DNA of 64,000 nucleotides, from positions 62,001 to 126,000 of the forward strand of contig NZ_JAOEGB010000005.1 in NCBI RefSeq assembly GCF_025420585.1. Reading direction: 5' to 3'. A model generated the notes under the pieces. The model saw only the letters and a program-made list of their open reading frames with translations. It had not been told where the DNA came from and ran no database searches. Numbering within the stretch: position 1 is the first letter of the stretch; every line of letters starts with the position of its first letter. This DNA is from Planotetraspora sp. A-T 1434 (GTDB taxonomy: Bacteria > Actinomycetota > Actinomycetes > Streptosporangiales > Streptosporangiaceae). Below, in pieces: positions 44,759-54,205 of the stretch. The position numbers and the translations under genes were made by a program.

Positions 44759-46416
44759 GAACGACAAGGGCTCTGGCGATCCTCGGCGCGGCGCTCCTCG
44801 TCCCTCTGGCGTTCGTCCCGCTCGCGCAGACCCCGGCGCAGGCCGCCCCGGGGTGGGAGCTGAAGTGGGCGCCCGAGGCGAGCCGTGACGGCCTGAAGGC
44901 GTTCGAGACGATCGAGGACGACCGGGCGGACTCGCACCCGGCAGGCCAGCCGCACATCTTCACCGAGGGCAACAACTTCCGCTGGAACATGCACATGGTG
45001 GACCGCGACTCGATGACCGACCGGCAGCGCCAGGAGGTCACCGGTATGCGGACCCCGGCCGGCGGGCCGTACCTGGAGATGCTGAGCGGCCAGAGCTGGC
45101 GGTTCACCTACTCGATGTTCATCCCGAGCACGCTGAAGGGCACGACGACCTTCACCCACATCATGCAGTTCAAGATGCCGGGCACCGGCTCGCTGCCGAT
45201 CATGACGATCTCGCTCTCCCGCGATGGCAGCAAACAGCAGATCATCGAGATGAAGGACTTCAACGACAACATCGTCATCGGCTCGACACCGCTGACGCCG
45301 CTGCAGAACTCCTGGATCGACGTCGAGGTCGAAACGAAGATCGGCAACGGCACGGCCGGGTCGCTGCGGTTCGTGATCAAGAAGGCCGGGGCGACGATCC
45401 TCGACAAGACCAAGACGGGGATCGACACCTTCCTCGACGACCGCGTCCGCCCGAAGTGGGGCATCTACCGGTCGCTCGGCGACAGTTCCGGTTCGCTGCA
45501 GGACACCTACATGTTGATCACTAACATGCGGGGCTACCAGTGGACCAACAACGCGACTCCCAGCCCATCGCCTTCGCCGAGCCCATCGCCTTCGCCGTCC
45601 CCCTCGCCGTCGCCGAGCCCGTCGCCTTCGCCCTCTCCCTCCCCGTCCAACCGGTATGAGGCGGAGACCGCGACGATCTCCCAGGGCACCGTGGCGTCGG
45701 ACCACCTCGGCTACTCCGGGACCGGCTTCGTCGACTACACCAACGTGAGCGGCAGCTACGTTCAGTGGGCCGTGAACGCGCCGACCGCGGGCCAGTACAA
45801 CATCAACCTGCGCTACGCCAACGGCACGACGGTCGACCGGCCGGAGGACATCACCGTCAACGGCGGCCTTGTGGCCGACAACCTGTCCTTCCCACCGACC
45901 GCCAACTGGGACACCTGGCAGACCAAGACGATCACGGCCACCCTGAACGCGGGCACCAACCTGATCCGCGCGACGGGCGTGACGGCCAACGGCGGCCCCA
46001 ACACCGACTACATCGAGATCGCCCCCGCCCCCGCCGCGGTCGACTACCAGGCGGAGAACGCCACGATCTCGCAGGGCGTCGTCGAGTCCAACCACCTCGG
46101 CTTCACCGGCACCGGGTTCGTGAACTTCACGAACGTGGCCGGGAGCTACCTGCAGCAGGCCGTCAGCTCCACCGCGGCCCGCACCGGCTCGCTCACGATC
46201 CGCTACTCCAACGGCACGACCGTGAACCGGCCGATGGACATCACGGTCAACGGCGTCCTCGTCGCGGACAACCGTGCCTTCAACAGCACGACGAACTGGG
46301 ACACCTGGGCGACCGCCACGATCCCGATCACGCTGAACGCGGGGTCCAACACGATCAGGCTGACGTCCAGCACCGCCGACGGCGGGCCCAACATCGACAA
46401 GATCACGATTGGCTAG
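44755..46416 (+). CDS. Secreted polysaccharide-lyase-like jelly-roll enzyme with two CBM35-like modules (copy C)
   Basis: This 553-residue protein is the probable parent type of lyase copies A and B. It has a Sec signal (1-32, MRTTRALAILGAALLVPLAF), a jelly-roll domain (about 33-263; DRQRQEVTGMRTPAGGPYLE, FTHIMQFKM, RVRPKWGIYRSLGD), a long Pro-Ser repeat linker (about 267-300), and CBM35-like modules at about 301-421 and 428-553. ATG 44755 overlaps the GH28 stop by four bases (ATGA). The reading frame stays open for hundreds of bases upstream, but that stretch is antiparallel-frame noise inside the GH28 gene. An acidic galacturonan, rhamnogalacturonan or glucuronan substrate is plausible; the family assignment is tentative. 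Confidence 0.82.
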   Translation: MRTTRALAILGAALLVPLAFVPLAQTPAQAAPGWELKWAPEASRDGLKAFETIEDDRADSHPAGQPHIFTEGNNFRWNMHMVDRDSMTDRQRQEVTGMRTPAGGPYLEMLSGQSWRFTYSMFIPSTLKGTTTFTHIMQFKMPGTGSLPIMTISLSRDGSKQQIIEMKDFNDNIVIGSTPLTPLQNSWIDVEVETKIGNGTAGSLRFVIKKAGATILDKTKTGIDTFLDDRVRPKWGIYRSLGDSSGSLQDTYMLITNMRGYQWTNNATPSPSPSPSPSPSPSPSPSPSPSPSPSPSPSNRYEAETATISQGTVASDHLGYSGTGFVDYTNVSGSYVQWAVNAPTAGQYNINLRYANGTTVDRPEDITVNGGLVADNLSFPPTANWDTWQTKTITATLNAGTNLIRATGVTANGGPNTDYIEIAPAPAAVDYQAENATISQGVVESNHLGFTGTGFVNFTNVAGSYLQQAVSSTAARTGSLTIRYSNGTTVNRPMDITVNGVLVADNRAFNSTTNWDTWATATIPITLNAGSNTIRLTSSTADGGPNIDKITIG

Positions 46417-46428
46417 GGGCTTCCCGAC

Positions 46429-48243
46429 ATGCATGCTTCCCGACGTGAGTTCCTGAGGGCCGCCGGGCTGGTGGCGGGCGGCGCGCTGCTGCCCGCCCCC
46501 GTGCTGGCCGGTGCCGCCTCGGCCGCCTCCGCCTCCGCCTCCGCTTCCGCCACCGCTCTGGCGGCGTCTCCCTGGGACCAGGTGCCCGCGATCCTGGCCA
46601 GGATCGTCCCGCCCACCTTCCCGGACCGCACGTTCGACATCACGTCCTACGGCGCGGTGGGCAACAACAGCACCGACTGCACCACGGCATTCAAGAACGC
46701 GATCGCCGCGTGCAACGCCGCCGGTGGCGGCACCGTGCTCGTCCCCTCGGGCACCTTCCGCACCGGCAAGATTCACTTTCTGGACAATGTCCGGCTCCAG
46801 GTGAACGGCACGATCAGGTTCCGCACGGACCACGGGTCGTACCAGCCGAACGTCTTCACCCGCTACGAGGGGATCGAGTGCTACAACTTCTCGCCCTTCA
46901 TCTACGCCAACGGGAAGACGAACATCGCGATCAGCGGGACCGGGACGATCGACGGCAACGCACCGGCCGGTGACTGGTCGACCTTCGGCAGTAGCGGCAC
47001 CGACCGCACCCTGCTCACCCAGTACGGCGCGAACGACACGCCGGTCATCCAGCGCCAGTTCGGCGACGGGCACAAGCTGCGGCCGAACATGATCGGGCTC
47101 TACAACTGCACGAACATCCTGGTCGAGGGCGTCACGCTGACCAACCCGGCGATGTGGAGCCTGCACCCGGTCTACAGCACCAACGTGACCGTGCGGGGCG
47201 TCACCTTCCGCACCACCAACTCGCAGGGCGACGGGTGCGACCCGGACTCCTGCACCGACGTCTATATCCACGACTGCCGCTTCGACACGAACGACGACTG
47301 CATCCCGGTGAAGTCGGGCCGCGACCGCGACGGGCGCCGGGTGAACAAGCCCAGCGAGAACATCGTCATCGAGAACTGCAAGTTCAGCGGCCGCTGGGGC
47401 GGCGTCACCATCGGCAGCGAGGCGTCGGGCGGCGTGCGGAACGTCTTCGCGCAGGACTGCCAGGTCAACGCCGCCGACTTCCCCGGCCGCTACCCCTGCA
47501 AGTACGCCCTGTACGTGAAGACGAGCTTCAACCGGGGCGGCTTCATCGAGAACGTCCATCTCCGCCGGATCAACGGGCGCAACCTGGAGCGGTCCGCGCT
47601 CTACATCACGCTCAACTACGAGACCAGCGGCTCGCTGCCGCCCGTGGTGCAGGACTTCACGGCCGACCAGATCGTGATCGACGGCGCCGCGCAGGCGTTC
47701 AACCTCGACGGCCGCTCGGCCGACCACATCAAGAACGTGACGATCACCAACAGCACGTTCACCAACATCACGACCGCGGCGCCGACGGTGAACTACGTCG
47801 ACAACCTCGTGCTCACCGGCGTCACCGTCAACGGCAAGGACATCTCGAACACCCAGCCCCCGCCGGCGAACCGGTACGAGGCCGAGAACGCGACCATCTC
47901 GCAGGGCGTCTTCGAGAACACGCACACCGGCTTCAGCGGCACCGGCTATGTCAACACCGACAACGTGGCCGGGGCGTACGTCGAGTTCACGGTGCCCGCC
48001 GACACCGCGGGCAGCAGGACGCTGCGGATCCGGTACTCGAACGGGACCACGACGAACCGGCCGATGGCCATCGCGGTCAACGGCACGACGGTCGCCACCA
48101 GGAACTACAACGCCACGGCGAACTGGGACACCTGGGCGACCGACACGCTGACCGTGACGCTCAACGCAGGCTCCAACACGATCCGGCTCACCGCGACGAC
48201 CGTGGGCGGCTGCCCCAACATCGACTGGATCGAGGTCGCATGA
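46429..48243 (+). CDS. Secreted GH28 polygalacturonase-like enzyme with C-terminal CBM35 (second copy)
   Basis: This 604-residue paralogue of the GH28 at 42968 has a Tat signal (SRREFLRAAGLVAGGALL), an Ala/Ser repeat, then SPWDQVPAILARIVPPTFPD and the beta-helix. Acidic residues lie in GDGCDPDSC and DTNDDCIPVKSG, followed by VTIGSEASGGVRNV and YVKTSFNRGG. As in the first copy, GHG is absent (GRWGG). Two extra Cys suggest an additional disulphide. A CBM35-like module occupies about 482-604. It starts 12 bases after the lyase stop. The last 230 bases are almost identical to the end of the gene at 48245. Confidence 0.9.
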   Translation: MHASRREFLRAAGLVAGGALLPAPVLAGAASAASASASASATALAASPWDQVPAILARIVPPTFPDRTFDITSYGAVGNNSTDCTTAFKNAIAACNAAGGGTVLVPSGTFRTGKIHFLDNVRLQVNGTIRFRTDHGSYQPNVFTRYEGIECYNFSPFIYANGKTNIAISGTGTIDGNAPAGDWSTFGSSGTDRTLLTQYGANDTPVIQRQFGDGHKLRPNMIGLYNCTNILVEGVTLTNPAMWSLHPVYSTNVTVRGVTFRTTNSQGDGCDPDSCTDVYIHDCRFDTNDDCIPVKSGRDRDGRRVNKPSENIVIENCKFSGRWGGVTIGSEASGGVRNVFAQDCQVNAADFPGRYPCKYALYVKTSFNRGGFIENVHLRRINGRNLERSALYITLNYETSGSLPPVVQDFTADQIVIDGAAQAFNLDGRSADHIKNVTITNSTFTNITTAAPTVNYVDNLVLTGVTVNGKDISNTQPPPANRYEAENATISQGVFENTHTGFSGTGYVNTDNVAGAYVEFTVPADTAGSRTLRIRYSNGTTTNRPMAIAVNGTTVATRNYNATANWDTWATDTLTVTLNAGSNTIRLTATTVGGCPNIDWIEVA

Positions 48244-48244
48244 C

Positions 48245-49432
48245 ATGAAGCACATGACGAGAAGGACGGCGCTCGCTCTCGGGGGCGCCGCCGTGCTGCC
48301 CTGGTGGCTCGCCGAGCCCGCGCGGGCCTCGGCGCTGTGGACCGGCGACCCGGCCCTCGGCACCAACGTCTTCGACGGGATCGAGCTCGAACCGGGGAAG
48401 ATCACGGTCGTCAACGACCCCAAGGGCCTGTACGGCTCCTGCTTCAAGTACGAGACGTGGGGCAACCCCGACGGGTCGAAGGCCCGCTGTGAGAGCCGCG
48501 GCCTGCGCAACCCCGACGGGTCGGTGCTGCGCCTGAACGACGCCTACCTCGGCGCCGTGCAGTACCTGGGCTGGCGGGCCCTGTGGAACCCGATGCCGAC
48601 CAAGTCGGGCAGCTGGATCGCGCTCTACCAGTGCCACATCTCCGGCGAGTCCAGCTCGCAGCCGCAGTCGGGCCCGTTCGTGCTGCGCACGCTCGGCGAC
48701 GGCATGCTGCACTTCCAGCTGACCACGCCGGGCGGCTCGACCCCGCACATCTGGAACGGGCCGCTGCGTCTCAACACCTGGCAGAGCTTCGTCATCGGCT
48801 ACCGCGTCTCGCGCGGGACCGACGGCTGGGTCGAGTTCTACGTCGACGGCGTCCAGCAGACGTTCACCAACGGCCAGACCCGCTACCCCTGCGCAACCCT
48901 GTGGGGCGACCACATCAACCACAAGTGGGGCGTCTACCGCTCCGGCTCGAACGGCGACGCCGTCGCCGACGCGTACCTGAACAGCGCGCGTCTGGCCACG
49001 ACGTACGCCGAAGCGGTCCCAGGGGGCGGGACCACGCCGCCACCGCCGCCGCCCGTCACGCGCTACGAGGCGGAGAACGCGACGATCTCGCAGGGCCTGC
49101 TGGAGACGACCCACACCGGCTTCAGCGGCACCGGTTACGTCAACACCGACAACGTCTCCGGGGCGTACGTGCAGTTCGCCGTCTCGGCGGCGAGCGCGGG
49201 GAGCAGGACGTTGCGGATCCGGTACTCGAACGGGACCACGACGAACCGGCCGATGGCCATCGCGGTCAACGGCACGACGGTCGCCACCAGGAACTACAAC
49301 GCCACGGCGAACTGGGACACCTGGGCGATCGACACGCTGACCGTGACGCTCAACGCAGGCTCCAACACGATCCGGCTCACCGCGACGACCGCGGGTGGCT
49401 GCCCCAACATCGACTACATCGAGGTCGCATGA
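48245..49432 (+). CDS. Secreted heparin-lyase-like jelly-roll protein with C-terminal CBM35 (copy D)
   Basis: This 395-residue exported protein has a Tat signal (MTRRTALALGGAAVLPW). Its domain (about 28-262) is only distantly like the other lyases: FKYETWGNPDGSKARCESRG, QYLGWRALWNP, ALYQCHISGESSS, then a Lys-x-Gly-x-Tyr ending HINHKWGVYRSG. These clusters again fit a concanavalin-like polysaccharide lyase. A Pro-rich linker leads to one CBM35-like module (about 273-395). The start is one base past the previous stop (TGACATG), and its stop overlaps the next start. It differs enough from copies A-C and E to have a different substrate or product. Confidence 0.75.
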   Translation: MKHMTRRTALALGGAAVLPWWLAEPARASALWTGDPALGTNVFDGIELEPGKITVVNDPKGLYGSCFKYETWGNPDGSKARCESRGLRNPDGSVLRLNDAYLGAVQYLGWRALWNPMPTKSGSWIALYQCHISGESSSQPQSGPFVLRTLGDGMLHFQLTTPGGSTPHIWNGPLRLNTWQSFVIGYRVSRGTDGWVEFYVDGVQQTFTNGQTRYPCATLWGDHINHKWGVYRSGSNGDAVADAYLNSARLATTYAEAVPGGGTTPPPPPPVTRYEAENATISQGLLETTHTGFSGTGYVNTDNVSGAYVQFAVSAASAGSRTLRIRYSNGTTTNRPMAIAVNGTTVATRNYNATANWDTWAIDTLTVTLNAGSNTIRLTATTAGGCPNIDYIEVA

Positions 49433-51342
49433 GATATCTGAAGGGCCTGGCCGCCGTCCTGGCGGCCGGCATCGCCTTCTCCGGCGTCCAATGGACTCCG
49501 GCCTCGGCCGCCGCCGAGTTCAACGTCCGCGACTACGGCGCGACGGGCAACGGGTCGACCAACGACGACGACGCCATCGACAAGGCCATCAACGCGGCCA
49601 ACGCGGCGGGCGGCGGCATCGTCGTGTTCCCGTCCGGGAACTACCGCTCGCGGACCATCCACCTGAAGAGCAACGTCACGCTCCGGCTCGACTCCGGCTC
49701 CACCATCAAGGCCGCCGCCAGCGGCATGGACGCCCCCGAGTCCAACAGCTACAGCCAGTACCAGGACTTCGGGCACAGCCACTTCCACAACTCGCTCTTC
49801 TGGGGCGACCACGTCAGCAACGTCGGGTTCACCGGCGTGGGCACGATCGAGGGCGACAAGAACCTCTCGACCAGCAGCTCGCCTCCGTCCGGCGCCGCCA
49901 ACAAGGCCATCGCGCTGACCGAGTGCGACCACATCACGATCTCCGGCATCACGATCAAGCACGGCGGCCACTTCGCGCTGCTCATGAACGGCTGCCACGA
50001 CGTGCTGATCGACCACCTGACGACCGTCCGTGACACGTCCGCCACCCGCGACGCGCTCGACATCATCAACAGCTGGAACGTCGAGGTCGCCAACAGCAAC
50101 ATCGCCTCCAACGACGACGCGATCGCGTTCAAGAGTGACTACGCCCTCGGCCACACCTACGTGAGCCACGACAACTACGTCCACGACACGACCGCGTACT
50201 CCTACCAGAACAACGCGCTGGAGTTCGGCTCGGAGACCTGTGGCAACTTCCGCGACATCCGGTTCGAGAACATCACGATCACCGGAGGGGGCAAGGCCGG
50301 GATCGGGATGGTCTCGATGGACGGCGCGATCATCGAGAACATCAGCTACACCAACGTGACGCTGTCGCGCACCACCACCCCGATCTACTTCAAGATCGGT
50401 GACCGTAAGCGCTGCCCAGGCTCGCCCCCGGCCGGCCGGATCAGGAACATCACGCTGACCAACGTCACGGGCTCGAACCTGAACGCCCCCGTGGTTGACG
50501 GCACGACCGGCGCGAACGACTACGCCAGCACGGTCACCGGCACCACCTCGGTGGACATCGGCCCCGGCATCACGTTCAACAACGTGAACCTGACCGTCCC
50601 CGGCGCGCACCCGGCCTCGGACGCCACCAAGGTTCCCGGGGAGTTCCTGACCAGCTATCCGCCGCGCGACTACGGCACCCGCCCGTCGTACGGGTACTGG
50701 ATCAGGCACGCCACCGGCGTCAAGGTCAACGGCGGCACCCTGAAGTTCAGCTCCAACGACGACCGGCCCGCGATCATCGCCGACGACGCCTCCACCGTGG
50801 TCGTGGACGGCCTGACCGCGCAGCGCGGCAGCGCCAGCCCCTATGACGTCGGAGTCAGCAACGTCACCGGCTACGCCGTCACCAACAGCCAGAACACCTC
50901 GGGCGGCGCGCTGCGGGTGAAGGCGACCAACTCGACGCCGCTGCCGAGCGGGCCGCCGCCCACGAGGTACGAGGCGGAGAACGCGACCATCTCGCAGGGC
51001 ATCTTCGAGACCCTCCACCCCGGCTTCAGCGGCACGGGTTACGTCAACCTCGACAACATCGTGGGTAGCTACCTGGAGTACTCGGTCACCGCCGCGCAGG
51101 CCGGCAACGCCACGATCGCCATCCGGTACGCCAACGGCACCACCGTGAACCGGCCGATGGACATCGCGGTCAACGGCACAGTGGTGGCCGCGGGCAGGGC
51201 GTTCAACCCCACGACCAACTGGGACACCTGGGACACCTCAACCCTGACCGTCCCGCTCAACGCCGGTTCCAACACGATCCGGCTGACCTCCACGACCGCC
51301 AACGGCGGGCCGAACCTGGACTACCTCGACGTGAGCCAATGA
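49429..51342 (+). CDS. Secreted GH28-family enzyme with C-terminal CBM35 (third, divergent copy)
   Basis: This 637-residue exported beta-helix enzyme starts with a Sec signal (MRYLKGLAAVLAAGIAFSGV). FNVRDYGATGNGSTND is the standard GH28/pectate-lyase-superfamily opening. The active-site region reads RDALDIINSWNVEV and SNDDAIAFKSD, then ALEFGSETCGNFRDI and IYFKIGDRKRC. The GHG motif is missing. The helix runs to about 505, longer than in the other two copies, and a CBM35-like module fills about 513-637. ATG 49429 overlaps the upstream stop (ATGA). The different signal type and extra length suggest another linkage is cut, for example a rhamnogalacturonan or exo-acting mode. Confidence 0.85.
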   Translation: MRYLKGLAAVLAAGIAFSGVQWTPASAAAEFNVRDYGATGNGSTNDDDAIDKAINAANAAGGGIVVFPSGNYRSRTIHLKSNVTLRLDSGSTIKAAASGMDAPESNSYSQYQDFGHSHFHNSLFWGDHVSNVGFTGVGTIEGDKNLSTSSSPPSGAANKAIALTECDHITISGITIKHGGHFALLMNGCHDVLIDHLTTVRDTSATRDALDIINSWNVEVANSNIASNDDAIAFKSDYALGHTYVSHDNYVHDTTAYSYQNNALEFGSETCGNFRDIRFENITITGGGKAGIGMVSMDGAIIENISYTNVTLSRTTTPIYFKIGDRKRCPGSPPAGRIRNITLTNVTGSNLNAPVVDGTTGANDYASTVTGTTSVDIGPGITFNNVNLTVPGAHPASDATKVPGEFLTSYPPRDYGTRPSYGYWIRHATGVKVNGGTLKFSSNDDRPAIIADDASTVVVDGLTAQRGSASPYDVGVSNVTGYAVTNSQNTSGGALRVKATNSTPLPSGPPPTRYEAENATISQGIFETLHPGFSGTGYVNLDNIVGSYLEYSVTAAQAGNATIAIRYANGTTVNRPMDIAVNGTVVAAGRAFNPTTNWDTWDTSTLTVPLNAGSNTIRLTSTTANGGPNLDYLDVSQ

Positions 51343-51414
51343 CCCCGAGCCAATGAGCCGGCGACTCAGGCGAGCGCGAGGTGAACCGGTCCTAGACCGG
51401 TGAAGGAGCCGCGT

Positions 51415-51451
51415 CCGGCAGGTGGTGTCCGCAGCGTTCCCCACCTGCCGG
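51415..51451 (+). terminator. Terminator hairpin after the third GH28 gene
   Basis: Perfect 11-bp arms (CCGGCAGGTGG at 51415-51425, CCACCTGCCGG at 51441-51451). A smaller palindrome, ACCGGTC-CTA-GACCGGT, precedes it at 51385-51401. The following leader (about 51460-51559) is nearly all A and C and would be unstructured RNA ahead of the GH29-like gene. Confidence 0.6.
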
Positions 51452-51559
51452 GCGCAAGCGATATCCCTTCAAACCCTCCCCGGAAATCCAGAACTCCCAG
51501 AAACCCGAAACTCCCGAACACCCCCCGAAACCCCCTGAGGCCCTAAAGGAGCCCGCACC

Positions 51560-54109
51560 ATGGTTTCCAGTTCCAGGAGACGAATCGCCGCCGCGTTAGT
51601 CGCGGTGGCGACCGTCGTCCTTAGCATGACGCTCGTCAGCCCCGCCCGGGCGGACCTGCAGAACCCGCGCCAGGCATTCCTGCGCAACTCGATCGGCGGG
51701 CTCTTCCTCCACTGGGGTGAGCGCACCTCGCCGCAGCACACGAGCTGCACCCAGTGGGAGACCGACGTCACCAACGGCGGCTGGGACCCGAACTACTGGG
51801 TGAACGAGGCCAAGAAACTGCACACGCAGTACATCGTGCTGGCCACCTTCCACAGCCGCCTCGGCTACGCCCGGCCGTACCCGTCGAAGATCCCGGGCTC
51901 CTGCGCCACCAAGCGCGACTTCCTGGGCGAGCTGATCAACGCGGCCGACGCGCAGGGCCTCAAGGTCATCAATTACATGACCGACGACCCGCAGTGGCAC
52001 AACCAGGGCCTCACCTCGGGCGACTGGCTGAACTCCTCGGCCTTCTCCAGCTACGTGGGCCACAGCGTGGACCTGACCACTCGTGACGGGTTCGGCGAGT
52101 TCAGCTACCTGCAGTTCTTCGAGCAGATGCAGCGCTATCCGAAGCTGGCCGGATTCTGGATCGACAACGACAACGCGTACTGGGAGAGCCACAACCTGTA
52201 CGGCCAGATCCAGCAGCAGCGTCCGGACATGACGCTCAGCAACAACAACGAAGACACGCCGATCATGGACATGATCAGCAACGAGCAGAAGACCGGCATG
52301 ACGCCGGCCTACGACTACCCGCAGGCGGTCTACACGGCGGCCCCGCGGCTGATCGAGGCCTGCTTCAAGTTGCCGACCACCGGTAACTGGTGGTACGACG
52401 GGAACAACTCGACCGTCGACTACAAGGTCACCCTCGGACGGCTGATCACCAACGCCGGGTCGTCGGTCAAGGCGCTCATGGCCGAGACCGCGCAGGTGAA
52501 CGGCAAGTTCCCGAGCAACCAGGCGACCTTCAACAACTTCACCGACACCTACCTCGACCCGATCTGGGAGTCCCTGAACGGCACCGAGGGCGGCGGCTAC
52601 ATGTACGGCGGCCTCAAGCCCGGCTTCTGGAACAACGGCGCCCACGGCGTGACGACGATCAGCAAGACCAACCCCAACCAGCACTACATCCACGTCGTCA
52701 CCGCGCCGTCGGGCAGCACGCTGCAGGTCCGCGACAACGGCTACAAGATCTCCAGTGTCACCAACCTGCGGACCGGCGCCGCGGTGAGCTTCACCCAGGC
52801 GAACGGCACGCTGACCCTGTCGGGCATCTCCAGCTGGGACCAGTACGACACGGTGTTCAAGGTGATCTCCAGCGGCCGTGAGGGCATCTACTCCGGCGTC
52901 ACGGTCAGCGCGAGCTCCTCGACCAGCGGGCACGGAGGCTCCGCCGCCGGCGACGGCGACTACCTGACCTACTGGGACAGCAACGCCGCCGAGCCGGCCT
53001 CGCTCACCTTCGACCTCGGCTCCGCCAAGAAGGTCCAGTACATCGGGTTCAACCAGCGTGAGGACTCCACGGTCTACCCGTCGACCGACTCGGCGCGGAT
53101 CGCGGGCTACTCGGTCTACCTGAGCAACGACGGGTCGACCTGGGGCAGCGCCGTCAAGACGGGCACCGTGCCCAACGCCCGCGGCGTCCAGTTCATCGAC
53201 CTGTCCGGGCAGACCGCCCGGTACGTCAGGCTGACCAAGACCGGCCACCACGGTATCTCGCGGTGGCGGGTCGACGAGGCCTGGGTCGGCGGCGCCTACG
53301 CCGCGGCCGGCGGCCCCGTCGAGCCCCCGCCGGGCCGCTACGAGGCGGAGGACGCGACGATCTCCCAGGGCGTCCTGGAGACGACGCACACCGGCTTCAG
53401 CGGCACCGGTTACGTCAACGGCGACAACGTGGCCGGGTCGTACCTCGAGTGGAACGTCAACGCGGCGTCGGCGGGCACCGCGACCGTCAAGCTCCGCTAC
53501 TCCAACGGCACCACGACCAACCGGCCCAGCGCGATCTCGGTGAACGGCACGACCGTGTTCGCGAGCCGCGACTACAACAGCACCACTAACTGGGACACCT
53601 GGGCGACCGACACGTTCACCGTGCCGGTCAACGCGGGAGCCAACACGATCCGGGCGACGGCGACGACCGCGAACGGCAACCCGAACATCGACTACATCGA
53701 TGTGGACGTGACGCCGTCCGGCGGGACCCCGACCGACTACCAGGCCGAGGACGCGACGATCTCCCAGGGGGTCGTGGCGAACAACCACCTCAACTTCACC
53801 GGGACGGGCTTCGTCGACTACACCAACATCACGGGTAGCTACGTCGAGTTCACGGTGAACGCGGCGTCGGCCGGCAGCACGCCGCTCGTCATCCGCTACG
53901 CCAACGGCACGACAGTCGGCCGGCCGATGGACATCTCGGTGAACGGCACCGTGGTGGCCTCCAACGTGCCCTTCAACCCGACGACCGACTGGGACACCTG
54001 GGTCACCTCCACGCAGTCGGTGCCGCTCAACGCCGGCAGCAACACGATCCGGCTGACCGCCACGACCGCCAACGGCGGGCCCAACCTCGACAAGATCACG
54101 GTAGGCTAG
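51560..54109 (+). CDS. Secreted GH29-like alpha-L-fucosidase with discoidin-type and two CBM35 modules
   Basis: This 849-residue exported enzyme starts with a Sec signal (about 1-32). The catalytic part (about 35-440) resembles GH29: GGLFLHWGERTS, KKLHTQYIVLATFHSRL, KRDFLGELINAADAQGLKV and the nucleophile strand LAGFWIDNDN. This is the barrel arrangement of alpha-L-fucosidases, although the sequence is divergent. An F5/8 type C (CBM32-like) domain follows (about 450-580, TSGHGGSAAGDGDYLTYWDS), then two CBM35-like modules (about 592-715 and 722-849). It begins 217 bases after the operon's last GH28, beyond a terminator, so it probably has its own promoter. Fucosidase action would fit fucosylated pectin or xyloglucan side chains. 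Confidence 0.75.
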   Translation: MVSSSRRRIAAALVAVATVVLSMTLVSPARADLQNPRQAFLRNSIGGLFLHWGERTSPQHTSCTQWETDVTNGGWDPNYWVNEAKKLHTQYIVLATFHSRLGYARPYPSKIPGSCATKRDFLGELINAADAQGLKVINYMTDDPQWHNQGLTSGDWLNSSAFSSYVGHSVDLTTRDGFGEFSYLQFFEQMQRYPKLAGFWIDNDNAYWESHNLYGQIQQQRPDMTLSNNNEDTPIMDMISNEQKTGMTPAYDYPQAVYTAAPRLIEACFKLPTTGNWWYDGNNSTVDYKVTLGRLITNAGSSVKALMAETAQVNGKFPSNQATFNNFTDTYLDPIWESLNGTEGGGYMYGGLKPGFWNNGAHGVTTISKTNPNQHYIHVVTAPSGSTLQVRDNGYKISSVTNLRTGAAVSFTQANGTLTLSGISSWDQYDTVFKVISSGREGIYSGVTVSASSSTSGHGGSAAGDGDYLTYWDSNAAEPASLTFDLGSAKKVQYIGFNQREDSTVYPSTDSARIAGYSVYLSNDGSTWGSAVKTGTVPNARGVQFIDLSGQTARYVRLTKTGHHGISRWRVDEAWVGGAYAAAGGPVEPPPGRYEAEDATISQGVLETTHTGFSGTGYVNGDNVAGSYLEWNVNAASAGTATVKLRYSNGTTTNRPSAISVNGTTVFASRDYNSTTNWDTWATDTFTVPVNAGANTIRATATTANGNPNIDYIDVDVTPSGGTPTDYQAEDATISQGVVANNHLNFTGTGFVDYTNITGSYVEFTVNAASAGSTPLVIRYANGTTVGRPMDISVNGTVVASNVPFNPTTDWDTWVTSTQSVPLNAGSNTIRLTATTANGGPNLDKITVG

Positions 54110-54116
54110 CCTGCCC

Positions 54117-54153
54117 GATGCCCCCGCCAGGCCTCTCGCCTGGTGGGGGCATC
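54117..54153 (+). terminator. Terminator hairpin after the GH29-like gene
   Basis: A 15-bp stem with one G-T pair (GATGCCCCCGCCAGG with CCTGGTGGGGGCATC) and a seven-base loop, seven bases past the stop. It closes the hydrolase island. Confidence 0.75.
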
Positions 54154-54205
54154 GCCGTTTCCGGGCTGCCCGGCCGGACTTCTCGCCGGAGGAACCGGGA
54201 TGGGG

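Noticed and set aside
44734-48510. Open frame of 1258 codons on the minus strand
   Set aside because: It is the complementary frame of the GH28/lyase operon in GC-rich DNA: Asp/Val/Arg/Gly-rich with no known fold. The plus strand genes are unambiguous.
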